Shown one piece after another: positions 11,205 to 21,891 of a stretch of 64,000 bases of DNA. Where the stretch lies: contig WTXD01000004.1 in assembly GCA_022496205.1 (NCBI GenBank), forward strand, positions 62,001-126,000. Reading direction: 5' to 3'. This DNA is from Gloeopeniophorella convolvens. Taxonomy: Eukaryota > Basidiomycota > Agaricomycetes > Russulales. Below the pieces are notes generated by a model that worked only from the letters and a program-made list of their open reading frames with translations, ran no database searches and was not told the origin of the DNA. Position 1 is the first letter of the stretch, and the number at the start of each line of letters is the position of its first letter. Position numbers and translations under genes: made by a program.

Positions 11205-12614
11205 ATGCCCACAATCTTGGTACGCCCTTCTCCACCAGCATTTGATAACCGTCATCTAAGGAGGCGAGTAGATCACAGGTGCCACGGGACTCGTCGGTTC
11301 GCACGTCGTCGAACAGGCGCTTGCAGCAGGCTACGACGTCAAGCTGTGCGCCCTCGCGCTTCCGCGTGTTTATAATGGTCGCTCACCGCTCATGGAATCT
11401 GCAGTACCGTACGTCCTGCCAAAACAACACGCCTCCGGGAAGCGTTCTCCTCCTTCGGGGACCGGGTGCAAATCTTGACTTTGGAGAACCTCGGCGACAA
11501 TCCAGCTGGTCTCGCAGAGGCGTTAATCGGTGCGTCCCCATGAAGCTAGAGAAGTGGATCGTACCATGGATTCCAACGAAACGCCTGTCGCAGGTGTCGA
11601 TGCGCTTATTCACGTTGCGTCGACGTTCCATGGAGAACCCGAAGCCTTGATGAAGGTACGCGTTCGTTCATCCTTGACTCCCGATCCACTCGTCTATGTG
11701 GCCTCCGAAGACTGCAGTGGAGGGCACCCTGGACGTCCTCAAGGCAGCGCTCGCCGCGGGGGTGCATAAGATCGTCATCACCAGCAGCATCGTCGGCCTC
11801 GGGAGCCCGGCTCAGATCTGGGACGACCGTGTGATCGGAGCAGATGGTGAGCCGTACCTCCCATCCCACAGGCCCAAGCGCGCGTCTGCCACCCCATGCT
11901 AAGCTTCGCGTTCTCAGATTGGAGCCCGCTGGCACTCGAAGATGGACTGCGGCCGGGCGCAGATCCGTTCACGGTCTACGCAGCGTCCAAGGCCGTAGCC
12001 GAGCGTGCGCTGTGGAAGTTCGTCGAAGCGCATCCGGAGCTCGACGTCGCGACCAGTACGTAACCTGCCGCTCCCTGGCTTCGCGCCGCCCGACTCGGCA
12101 GAAGTTGACGCAAGTGGGCTGCACGCTATCGCTCAGTACACCCGCCGTTCTTGTACGGACCCGCTGCGCGGGCGGAGGTAATCGATACAGTCGCGGGCAG
12201 CACGAACATGATCCCCTACGAGCTGATCAGCCGGCCCGAGAGCGCGATGGGGACGATGCAGCAACTGACGACGCCCGCGTTCTGCCATCTCTCCGACGTC
12301 GGGCGTGCGCATATCCTGGCCCTCAAGCTCCGCGCTCCGAGAAGCCGAAGAGGATCGTCATCTGCGGCGGGTACTTCACATGGGCACAGGCCGTCGAGCA
12401 TCTGTATAACGTGAGGCCGCAGCTGAGGAGCCGCCTGCCGGTTGTCAAGGAGAGCGAGATGCGGGTGACTGTGTATGCCAAATTCGACACCAGCAGCGCG
12501 GTGGAGATCATTGGATTGACGAAGTACATCGACTGGAAGGAGACCCTGGAGAACACGTTCGATAGCCTCCTTGAGAGGGAAGCAGCTCTAGGAAAGGGTC
12601 CCGGGTCGGCGTGA
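11205..12614 (+). pseudogene. Extended SDR reductase, copy A, with one-base frameshift in the last exon
   Basis: NAD(P)H-dependent reductase of the cinnamoyl-CoA reductase/dihydroflavonol reductase/Gre2 type; substrate unknown. Exons fit at 11205-11219 (five codons, MPTIL), 11272-11345, 11405-11529, 11594-11655, 11711-11846, 11918-12055 and 12137-12614. Seen are the Rossmann motif ITGATGLVGSHV, the TVRPAK cofactor segment, GVDALIHVAST, the catalytic Y-x-x-x-K as YAASK, and the IHPPFLYGP motif. In the last exon at about 12328, CTCAAGCTCC replaces CTCAAAGCTCC of copy B: one A is missing from an A run. Exon lengths total 1028 versus 1029 in copy B, so the frame changes and would stop at 12412-12414, about 67 codons early. 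The downstream sequence still matches copy B's frame to its stop. It is either a very young pseudogene or a sequencing error. Confidence 0.72.
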
Positions 12615-14486
12615 GGCTGAATGGACGTGTTCCGCCATTCATGATAGATGATGTATCTGGATTTCTTGTGAAGTCGTCGACACTGGTGTGTAAGCATTGA
12701 TAGACGTACGGGTTCCTTGCCGGTAGTTGGTCGTTGCCTAGCTGCTCAGCCGCCACCAAAGTTTGTCGTACCCCCAAGGCTCTTTACTTTGTGAGTCAGT
12801 TTTCTCAAGAGCCGATCCGCATTCGTGGGGTTAGATTTTCTAGGCCTTGAGCATCTGCCGATCGTGAGTTTGACGCGCTTCCGCAATCCGCAGAACGTGG
12901 TTGAGTAGCGGAACGGAGAGAGAGATGCTCCGGCACCCGGTCCCTGGGGCCGCACCCTGAGAACAGGCTCCCACGCCCACATCCCGCTCTATCCCGCTGG
13001 GCTCGTTGGTGAGTCATCGATCATCGAACCAACTTGGCAGCTTCAATTTGTCAATACCATCATCGTCCATGCGCGCTCACAGATGGCGCCTTCAAAAGGA
13101 GAGCGTCCGATCTCTACAGCAGACCCTACTTGATGTGGCTTTCAGCCTCCCGGCGACCGTTATACTGGCAATGGCAGATACGCTCCTACTGAAACATCGT
13201 GTCTGGGACTCTAAGTTATTCGCAGGCCTATGACTGGTAACGCATGTACTTTACTGCACACCCTGCGGCCGCGACTTGGATCATGCACAAATATCAATGC
13301 AGCACGGCTTTTGAATTGGGGTCACACCGACTCACTGGTCACCTCATGGCAGCGCTCGTGGCGCTCGACATACCCACACAACATTATCAGGGCTGCTACA
13401 CGTACGTCTTGAGCCAACCCCTAGCTGTGCCAGTTGAAAGACTGACAGACTCCTTTGGTTCTGGCGCTCTGCGGCGCCATAGCGTGTATGTATGCCAGTA
13501 ATCCGACACCTCCAGGCTCCTGCGGACCCAATCAGTCATACGCATGATACTCTCAACTTGGACACTGTGCACTATCGCAGGCACCGCGTCCCCAAACTTC
13601 ATTCACCACCGTGGCCTGACACGCCGAAACGGCGGTACAGTTGATTTCCGTACTCATCGTTTCACAATGATTGAAGGATAAGCAGTCCTATATCTGTCAC
13701 TAATTCGACCGCTACTGGGTAGGTGAATCTGTGCCCCGGATGGTCCAATACTAACTACGATCGTGCACCGTCAGGAACGGCGGCGTGTTGACGTGTTTTT
13801 GATGAACTCTTCGAGATCCCACTGCATAGCATCCAGCCGGCGGGGGCGTGCGTATTTGGTTGCTCTGTGATTCCCCGGATTACAGGGCCAAGGTAGTGCG
13901 TTCTGCTTTGTACTTTTATTATGTGACTAGATGACAATCGAAGGCACAGTCACGACCTTGGTCGTCTATAGCGTGCTGCAGATTCAGAACGATGGCGCCT
14001 CGGACATGGCATCGCTAGCAGTAGGGTTAGGGATGTAACAACTACCCTGGGCCTTTCGGAAGGCCTCAGGCCTCAATAATATGCATACACGCAATGGGGA
14101 CATCACGATCGATAAGTGATTGCAGACGGCTATTATTATTCCTTCTATATCACTCTTTCGCTCTCGTCGGCACAAGTTGCATCGTCACCTCCGGAGCTCC
14201 GCCTCTACATTTTTCAGTCGCTAAGCTGTTAGCTCTCGTTCCCAGACGTTCTAGGAGAGATCGAGTTACTCGAGCGAGAGCGGGGGGAGGGGGGATAGGG
14301 GGAGCCGAGACCGCGGTATGCCGAAGTCGGAGTCAAATTTCCCAAACAGTCAACACTTATTAAGTCCTCCCCCAGACCTTCTCTTTCTCACCGAGAACGT
14401 CTGGGAACGAGACTATCTATCATGATAGTCCGGCGAACAGCTGAATACTCATGAACCTGATACTCAACTGATACCACACCGATATC
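12615..14486. other. Intergenic between reductase copies A and B, with duplicated flank and MITE-like element
   Basis: The first several hundred bases (roughly 12700-13150) resemble the flank downstream of copy B (16010-16410): both contain a TAGCTGCTCAGC stretch, a GGGCCGCACCC-GAGAACAGG stretch and a GGAGAGCGTCC...CTCTACAGCAGA stretch. No gene was recognised. A small inverted-repeat element lies at 14234-14412. Confidence 0.5.
14234..14412. mobile_element. MITE-like element with 19-bp terminal inverted repeats
   Basis: TCTCGTTCCCAGACGTTCT at 14234-14252 is the exact reverse complement of the sequence at 14394-14412. The flanks carry TA dinucleotides (TTAGC before, CTATC after). The interior is non-coding and has a G-rich tract at about 14279-14312 with three G runs of five or more. 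A related half copy lies at about 28090-28200. The size of 179 bases and lack of coding capacity suggest a non-autonomous DNA transposon remnant; the superfamily cannot be assigned. Confidence 0.5.
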
Positions 14487-15906
14487 ATGCCCAGAATCCT
14501 AGTACGCTCTCTCAACGCATGTCGCGTACGGAGTGGGACATATTCTGAACTAGCGGACAGATCACAGGTGCTACAGGCCTCGTCGGCTCGCATGTCGTCG
14601 AGCAAGCGCTCACCGCAGGCTACGACGTCAAGCTGTGAGCTTCATGTCTCCGTATATTCATAATGGTCGCTCGCCGTTCATGAGGATTCCAGTACCGTAC
14701 GCCCCGCCAAAGCAGCCCGCCTGCAGGAAGCATTCGTCTCGCTCGGCGACCGAGTACAGGTCGTACCTTTGGAAAGCCTTGGAGACAACCCACCTGGTCT
14801 TGCGGATGCCTTCGGCGGTGCGTCCCGGGAGGCTAGAGAAGCGGATCACCCCGTGGACTCCAACAAACGCGCCTGTCACAGGTGTCGAGGCGCTCGTTCA
14901 CGTCGCGTCGTCGCTCCTTGGTACGCCCGAAACCTTGATCAAAGTACGCATTCGTCCATCCCGTACTCCGATCTGTTAGCTCATGTGATCTCCGAAGACT
15001 GCAGTGGAGGGCACCCTGGACGTCCTCAAGGTGGCGCTTGCTGCGGGGGTGCACAAGATCGTCGTCACTAGCAGCATTTTCAGCCTCGGAAGCCCGGCTC
15101 AGTTCTCGGACGACCGTGTGATCGGAGCAGACGGTGAGTCGAGCCCTCCATCCCACAGCCCCCTGGCGCATGCCTTTTGTTTAGGCTGAGCCTCGCGTTA
15201 TCAGATTGGAGCCCGCTGACGCTCGAGGACGGACTGCGGTCGGGCGCGGATCCGTTCACGGGCTATGCAGCGGCCAAGGCCGTGGCCGAGCGCGCGCTAT
15301 GGAAGTTCGTCGAAGCGCACCCGGAGCTCGATGTCGCGACAAGTGAGTGGTCTACCGTTGCCTGGCTTCACGCCGTCCCAATGAGGCAGCCGAAGCTGAC
15401 GCAGGTATCCTGCGCGCTGCCGCCCAGTACACCCGTCGTTCGTATACGGCCCCGCCGCGCGCGCCGAGGTGATCGACACAGTTGCGGGCAGCACGAACAT
15501 GATCCCCTACGAGCTGATCAGCCGGCCCGAGAGCGCAATGGGCGTGGTGCAGCAAATGTCGATGCCGGCATTCTGTCACGTTTCCGACGTCGGGCGTGCG
15601 CATATCCTGGCCCTCAAAGCTCCGCGCTCCGAGAAGCCGAAGAGGATCGTCATCTGCGGCGGGTACTTCACATGGGCACAGGCCGTCGAGCATCTGTATA
15701 ACGTGAGGCCGCAGCTGAGGAGCCGCCTGCCAGTCGTCAAGGAGAGCGAGATGCGGGTGACTGTGTATGCCAAGTTCGACACCAGCAGCGCAGCGCAGAT
15801 CATTGGATTGACGAAGTACATCGACTGGAAGGAGACCCTGGAGAACACGTTCGATAGCCTCCTTGAGAGGGAAGCAGCTTTGGGAAAGGGTCCCGGGTCG
15901 GCATGA
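14487..15906 (+). CDS. Extended SDR reductase (cinnamoyl-CoA/dihydroflavonol reductase type), copy B
   Basis: Intact member of the array, 342 residues from exons 14487-14501, 14561-14634, 14693-14817, 14882-14943, 14998-15133, 15205-15342 and 15428-15906; all phases agree and the total is 1029 bases. It starts MPRIL, then ITGATGLVGSHV (Rossmann fold), TVRPAKAARLQEAF, GVEALVHVASS, AAGVHKIVVTSS (with the catalytic Ser region), the Y-x-x-x-K site as YAAAK, IHPSFVYGP, and an AFCHVSDVGRAHILAL stretch before a YFTWAQAVEHL C-terminal segment. Likely cytosolic, reducing an aldehyde, ketone or CoA-thioester; the exact substrate is not predictable. The first exon codes for only five residues and is shared with copies A and C. 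The 3' third is nearly identical to copy A, suggesting recent gene conversion. Confidence 0.8.
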
Positions 15907-16600
15907 GGCCGAATGGACGCTCCGCCATTCATGGTCGGTGAGCTACATGAATCTCTTGTGAAGCCATCATAGAATGGTGTGTATGCAATATACATACAGG
16001 TTCTTAGACCAGACCTGGTTGCTGGCTAGCTGCTCAGCTGCACCGGGTCGTTTGCATTGCACTTCGGATCTAGAGGCTCTCAACCTTGCTCGGGAGGATA
16101 TGCGGGTTCTTCGTGACGGATTGTCTGTGGACAGCCTTCGGCAAGAACTTTGGTGCATCAGCAGCTGACGATTGTGCGCCTGACGCGCTGTATCAATCCG
16201 TGGAATGTGATGCATTGTGTGATGAACGACGGAAAGAGATACATCGGCTCCTGGTCCCCATGGGCTGGGCCGCACCCCGAGAACAGGATCTCACGCGCAC
16301 CACCCATGTGAACTAGCTTACAGTCCATGATTCTGCATCATTGGCCTCAGGCACCACGTCCCGAAGGAGAGCGTCCCACGTGTAGTCTCTACAGCAGATC
16401 TTGGATCTTGTTCCCTTTCGGCGTCCGACGGTCCCACCTCTATGCTCGCAAAGGATGCCCAGTCGAGAAATCTGGCAAGGATTTTCTGGATGCGTGTAGG
16501 CTTCGGCACCGCAACGTGCCCCAGAACAGGATTTCCCCATAAGTATATCGCCGCGGCGGCGGATTCGAATGCCCTGTCACCTTGACCGCAACCCTACACT
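15907..16600. other. Spacer between reductase copies B and C
   Basis: No gene seen. About 16010-16410 is the duplicated 3' flank shared with the region after copy A, so the array arose by duplication of a unit larger than the coding sequence. Confidence 0.5.
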
Positions 16601-18047
16601 ATGACGCGTGTTCTGGTAAGATATGAAAGACAAAACCTCTACAGGTCCCTGACAGACCTCTTCGTAGATAACTGGGGCAACTGGTCTTGTCGGGTCTCAC
16701 GTCGTCGAGCAGGCTCTAGCTGCCGGCTACGATGTCAGAGCGTGCGTTGACCTTCTCGCTAGCCAGGCGCTACGCATATCAGAACTGCATATATCAGGCT
16801 CGTGCGCCCATCCAAGGCTGGCCGCCTCAAGGAGATCTACGCCTCTCTTGGAGACCGATTCGAGACCGCGATCACTGAAGACTTGGCCTCCTCCGACCTC
16901 TCGCAGGCGTTTAAGGGTGTGTGTCTCGCGAGGCATCATCGTACGAATCGTCTGTTTTTATTCATTACGTGCTAGACGTTTCCGCAGTGATACATACTGC
17001 CTCGAGGAACTGGGACACCCCCGCCATCGCCGTCGACGCAAGCGGTCACCGGTCACGGCTCATATGACTACATTACTGACTACGCCATATCAGAGCGCAT
17101 CGTTGTCGATCGAGAACCTGGTGACCGCCGCGCTCGCCGCAGGCGTGCATAAGCTCGTTGTGACTATGTCCATCATCAACCTGCTCGCCGCCGACGAGTG
17201 GCTGGCGGACCGTACCGTCAGTGCCGAAGGTGCGCCAGCCTACCTCGCCTATATAAACCCATGCTCAACCAACGTCTGGGTAGACTGGAATACCCAGACG
17301 CGCGACGACGCGCTCAAGCCCGGTGCATCGTTCTTCGACATCTATGCGACCTCGAAGGTCGTCTCCGAGTGCGTGCTGTGGCGCCTCGCGGAGCAGCACC
17401 CGGAGCTCGACGTCGCGACCAGTACGCCCACACCCACTCCCCGGCTGACCGTATTCCATCGCGCATCGGCAGTACACCCGCCGTTCCTGTACGGCCCGGC
17501 CGCGCGCGGCGAGATCATCGATGGCGTCGCAGGCAGCACGAACGGGCACGTCTACGCACTGCTCAACGGGCCGCTCGGGCGCGCGTCGCCGGCGCAGTGG
17601 TCGACACCCGCATTCTGCCACCTCGCGGACTGCGCGCGGGCGCACGTGCTCGCGCTCCGCGCGCCGCGCATTGAGAGGCCCAAGCGGATCGTTATTTGCG
17701 GCGGGTACTTTACGTGGCGCCAGGCGGTGCGGCATTTGCGCGGCGCGCGGCCGGGGCTGGTCCGGCGCTTGCCGGAGGCGCAGGGTGATGGTGAGGATGA
17801 GGACGGGGGGTTTGTGTATGCTAGGTTTGATGTGAGCAGCGCCGAGATGATCCTTGGAATGAAGGAGTACATCGGGTGGCAGGAGACGGTCGAGAATACG
17901 GTCGACTGCCTCGTAGAGAGAGAGAAGGATCGGGGTTGGGAAGGTGGAGTAGGTATCTTCGCGAGCTACTGTAGTCTCTTCTGTCGTGAGAAAATTGGGC
18001 TTGAGTATACGAGTATATGTTGGTCCCAGGTGGGGTGGAAAAGTTGA
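16601..18047 (+). CDS. Extended SDR reductase, copy C (diverged)
   Basis: Third member of the tandem array, 370 residues. Modelled exons are 16601-16615 (MTRVL), 16668-16741, 16798-16916, 16976-17031, 17094-17229, 17284-17421 and 17473-18047. Exons 5 and 6 (136 and 138 bases) have exactly the lengths seen in copies A and B. Visible motifs are ITGATGLVGSHVVEQAL, LVRPSKAGRLKEIY, DVSAVIHTAS, AALAAGVHKLVVTMS, the active-site Y-x-x-x-K as YATSK, IHPPFLYGPAARGEIID, and YFTWRQAVRHL. The donor chosen after exon 4 (17032) is weak and could differ by a few codons. The C-terminus is longer than in A and B, running on about 30 residues past the conserved TVDCLVERE segment to a stop at 18045-18047. Oxidoreductase of unknown substrate. 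Confidence 0.72.
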
Positions 18048-19207
18048 GCTGATCAACGCTTCTGCCGTAGTAGAACGTATTGAGCCGCCTTGTCTGTTGG
18101 GATCGTCCAGCGGGGTTCACGGTACTGCCGGCGGTTTGTGCCAGAGCTCCCCGCAGTTGATTTCTATGATACCTTTCACGCGGGTGCATAGATCGTGCCG
18201 TTATTGCTGAAGGCTGTTGTTGGCATTGGCTGTAAGTATCGGCGACGGTTGTTAGCACATCAGCGCTTCAGCGCCACAGTAGCCACGGGCGCTTAATGAG
18301 TGAGGATGAACCGGTTTCATAGCACATGGACTGTGCATGGGACATTGGGATTCGGTTCGACTTCTGGCTCGGGCGTACTGGAGACAAGGGCGCATGCAAT
18401 GCGGATCTAGACCGTGATGCTAAGCAGGCTCCTGCTGTTCGAAGAGAAGGATTGCCTCCTGTGCGCGCGACATTCGTTGCAACGCGAGGCGCCCAAAAGT
18501 CCTGGCCGTCCGCGTGAATCACCCGCACGAGACTTGAGTATATGGGAAGCAGGATACATTTGGAGATACTCTCGATAGATGATTGGGCCCGCGGATCGCG
18601 AGTCCAACGGTGGAGCCTCCGCGAGAGAGAAAACGTTGCAGTGGCTATCTTCTACACGTCATAAGAGTCGACATTACGTTGACCGAGGTCAAAGTGAAAA
18701 AAGTTTTTGAAGTCTATCGAGTCTAGCGAGTCGTGGGCTGCACTGCGCCAGACGAACCTGTGTATGGTGTGTGAGAGGCCTGCAGAGGCACCGTCACGGC
18801 TCTCAACGGAGAAGCGCACCACGTGGCGTCTTGCTCAACACATGTCGAGTCAAATATCGAGTCAATATTTATAACGGGCGACTCGGGCGATGGGCAGACA
18901 GGGACTGAAACAAGCACGATGACGCGCCCGGCACTTTGCGAGCTCCTCTATTAGGGCCACAAACGTTGCACAGGGATACGTACTACGAGAGTGTACAGAG
19001 AGGAGCTAGAGGACACAATAGCCGAGTCGGAGAGGATGAGGGACGAAAAGGGGGAAGAGAGGGGAAGAAAATGAATTTTTAAAGTGGTTTGTTTTTGATA
19101 TGCCCTTGACCCGGGAGTGGATTGGGCCGGTGTCGGCGGAGAGAGTCAAGCTGATCGCGTCCGCCTCTTGTTTTCGTCTTTCACCATCACCGCTCGCTCC
19201 CTCCACA
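18048..19207. other. Intergenic with NAP1 promoter region
   Basis: No coding motif recognised. A TATTTATA-like AT stretch lies near 18865-18872. The 200 bases before the NAP1 start contain pyrimidine-rich sequence (ctcgctccctccacaATG), as is common before fungal housekeeping genes. Confidence 0.45.
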
Positions 19208-20983
19208 ATGACCTCCAACGTCCCCATCAACCAGTCCTCAGGTATCACTGCACCCACCCCACAGAACACTCCCCTCACTCATGCACCCATCGCCGCCGGT
19301 CTCTCTCGCCCAACCGTCCCCGATATCACTGAAGATGTTGAGCCCGTAGACGAGGGTGCCGCCGTCCACGAGGCCATGCTCGGCCTCGTGCAGGGCAGGC
19401 TCGCTGGCCTCGTCGGCCAGAGCTCCGGATATGTCGAGAGCCTCCCCGACGGCGCTAAAAAGACCGTCGAGGCACTCAAAGGCGTTCAGGTCAAGCAAAA
19501 CGAGCTGCAGAACCAGTACAAGCGCGAGTGTCTCGAGCTCGAGAAAAAGGTTTGTCACGCGCATTCATATCTTCTTCCCTCTCTTTCCGTCTTTTTTTTT
19601 CTTTCCTTGGCGCCTTTGTGGCGGCGGGCGAGTGGCCCCGCCACATACCCCAATCATATACGAGGAGAGGGGCGACGTCTAACACCCCGCCCATTCCTCC
19701 TCAACTTGATCGCCTTCGATCCGAAATCGGGATGCGATAGACACGAACAAGCAGGCGTCTTCTGATCTGCGATATCGAGCCCACTGTGCCGTAATACATC
19801 TGTCATCTCCCCGCACTCTCCCTCCGCACTCTCCGCCCGCCCCGATCTCGGCCACCGCTGACCCGCCGCCTGTCACACAGTACCTCGAGCTCACAAAACC
19901 GCTCTATGCGCGCCGCAACGCGCTTATCCACGCCCAGGCTGAGCCCACTGCAGAGGAGCTCGAGGCCGGCGCGGCCCAGTCCGCGAAGGACGACCCCGAG
20001 GAGAACCCTCTCGCAGTGCCCGAAGCAACCGCCGCGGCTGCTGTGCCCGAGTTCTGGCTGACTGCTCTGCGGAATCACGTCGGGATCTCTGACCTGATCA
20101 CCGAACGCGATGCCGGCGCGCTCAAGCACCTTGTCGACCTGCGCATCGAGTACCTCCCCTCGAGTGAGCCCAAGCCAGGCTTCAAGCTCATTTTCGAGTT
20201 CACGCCGAACGATTACTTCGAGAACACGGTTCTCGAGAAGACGTACATCTACCGTGAGGAGGTCGGCTATTCGGGCGACTTTGTGTACGAGCGCGCCGTC
20301 GGCACGGAGATTAAGTGGAAGGACGAGAAGGACCTGACGAAGGAGTTCGAGATCAAGAAGCAGCGCAACAAAAGTGGGTGCTGCGCCGTTTGCGATCGCG
20401 TTTAAGTGCTGACGCCGTGTCGCGTAGACACGAATCGCACGCGGGTAGTCCGCAAGGTGCGCCCGACCGAGTCATTCTTCAACTTCTTCTCGCCGCCCGT
20501 CGCGCCGAGCGAAGAGGCGATCGAGGAGGGCAAGATTTCCGAGGACGAGCTGGACGAGCTCGAAGAGAAGCTCGAGGTCGACTACCAGATCGGCGAGGAC
20601 ATTAAAGAAAAGGTGCGTCCTCTCCCTTCTTCTCCACAAGCGTATGCTCATGCGCTCTGGCGCGCACAGGTCATCCCGCGCGCAGTGGACTACTTTACGG
20701 GCAAGGCGCTCGAGTACGACATGCTTTCGGATGACGATGACGATTACGAGGATGACGAGGACGATGAGGACGGCGACGCGTTTGACGACGAGGATGACGA
20801 CGTAGGTTTTGCGTGACCGCTTGCGCGCCGCGCACGACGCTGACGCACATCGAGTAGGACTCCGATGAGGACGACGTGCCCCCGCGGCGGCGCGGTGGCA
20901 TTGGGCGTGGCGGGCGTACCGGACGTGTCGGGCGCGCCGGCCCGCCCGCGAACGTCAACCCCGAGGATTGCAAGCAACAGTGA
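19208..20983 (+). CDS. NAP1: Nucleosome assembly protein NAP1
   Basis: Histone H2A-H2B chaperone shuttling between nucleus and cytoplasm. Five exons (19208-19549, 19881-20373, 20428-20612, 20670-20801, 20858-20983) give 425 residues with consistent phases. The core starts at the long dimerisation helix ([20 protein letters not shown], then [16 protein letters not shown]). It continues through the NAP domain ([56 protein letters not shown]) and the FFNFFSPP segment. The C-terminus is strongly acidic (runs of Asp/Glu near residues 350-385), followed by a short Arg/Gly-rich tail. The first intron (331 bases) is unusually long for this window and includes a pyrimidine tract. The ATG is preceded by a suitable context (CACAATGA). 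Confidence 0.92.
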
Positions 20984-21891
20984 GCGCCCTGCGCCACTGT
21001 CCACCACCAAAAACCACACGATCGAGCCCGACCCACCCCGCGACGCCCATGTGATGCGAATATCGACGATGCCTGGACCCCTTCCTCCCTTCCTCTCCTT
21101 TTCTTAGCATTAGTGAGCACTCAAGCCGCCGCGCGATTTTCTTTATCTGTGTCCTCTTTTCCTCTCTGCCTTGTTATAGCGTTGAATATATAGCGAACGA
21201 ATGCATGCATGGTGGCCTTTAGATGTCCTGGTTGCGACCAGGCTGGCTGTGTTCGACATGGATCACCTACGTCAGTGTCATGTGCGCTAACTTGGCAGAC
21301 CAGCGACGACGCGCTCTCCCGTAACTAAAGTATCAAACGTGTAACGCGTAACGCGTAATATTCAGCGTACTCCACAACACGCTCAGCTTTGATAGAGAAC
21401 ATCAATCTCTAAGCACCAAGTTCACTGGCCTGCTGCGCGCGCGCTCATCCAAGAGCGACTTGAGCGCACCCATGGCCCCGCCGGTCCTCATCCGCACCGC
21501 GACGCTCCAGCCGTAGCGTCTGTAGCGTGGGCAACTTGAACGTCGACGCGCCTCGCCATCGTCATCTCGCCATGCATGAGCTCGTGTTCGAGCGCCACGT
21601 CCACCGCGAGCGCGTCGTGGCGGGCTTCCAGTACCAGCACGTTCAATCAAAACCGTGACCCGTACACGGAAAGCGTCTCAGCCTTTTCATCCAGATGCAG
21701 GTAGATATCAAGTACGCGACTGATTGAGCGGGCCCAACGAGCGTAACTCGAGTGCAGATGCTCGCGTTTTTCACGCGAAGGCGTCACAAAACAATGGTGT
21801 CAGTCGATATATCCCCTCTATTAATTGCAGTACAGAAAGCATATATTCGTGTAGTTCCTTTCTCAGATCACGTCAATAGATTCCCTCACTT
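20984..21891. other. Convergent intergenic region between NAP1 and catalase
   Basis: Roughly 0.9 kb between two 3' ends. No coding motif seen. It would hold both 3' UTRs. Confidence 0.5.

Noticed and set aside
17265..18056. Minus-strand open frame of 263 codons opposite reductase copy C
   Set aside because: Antisense shadow of a GC-rich exon that carries SDR motifs on the plus strand.
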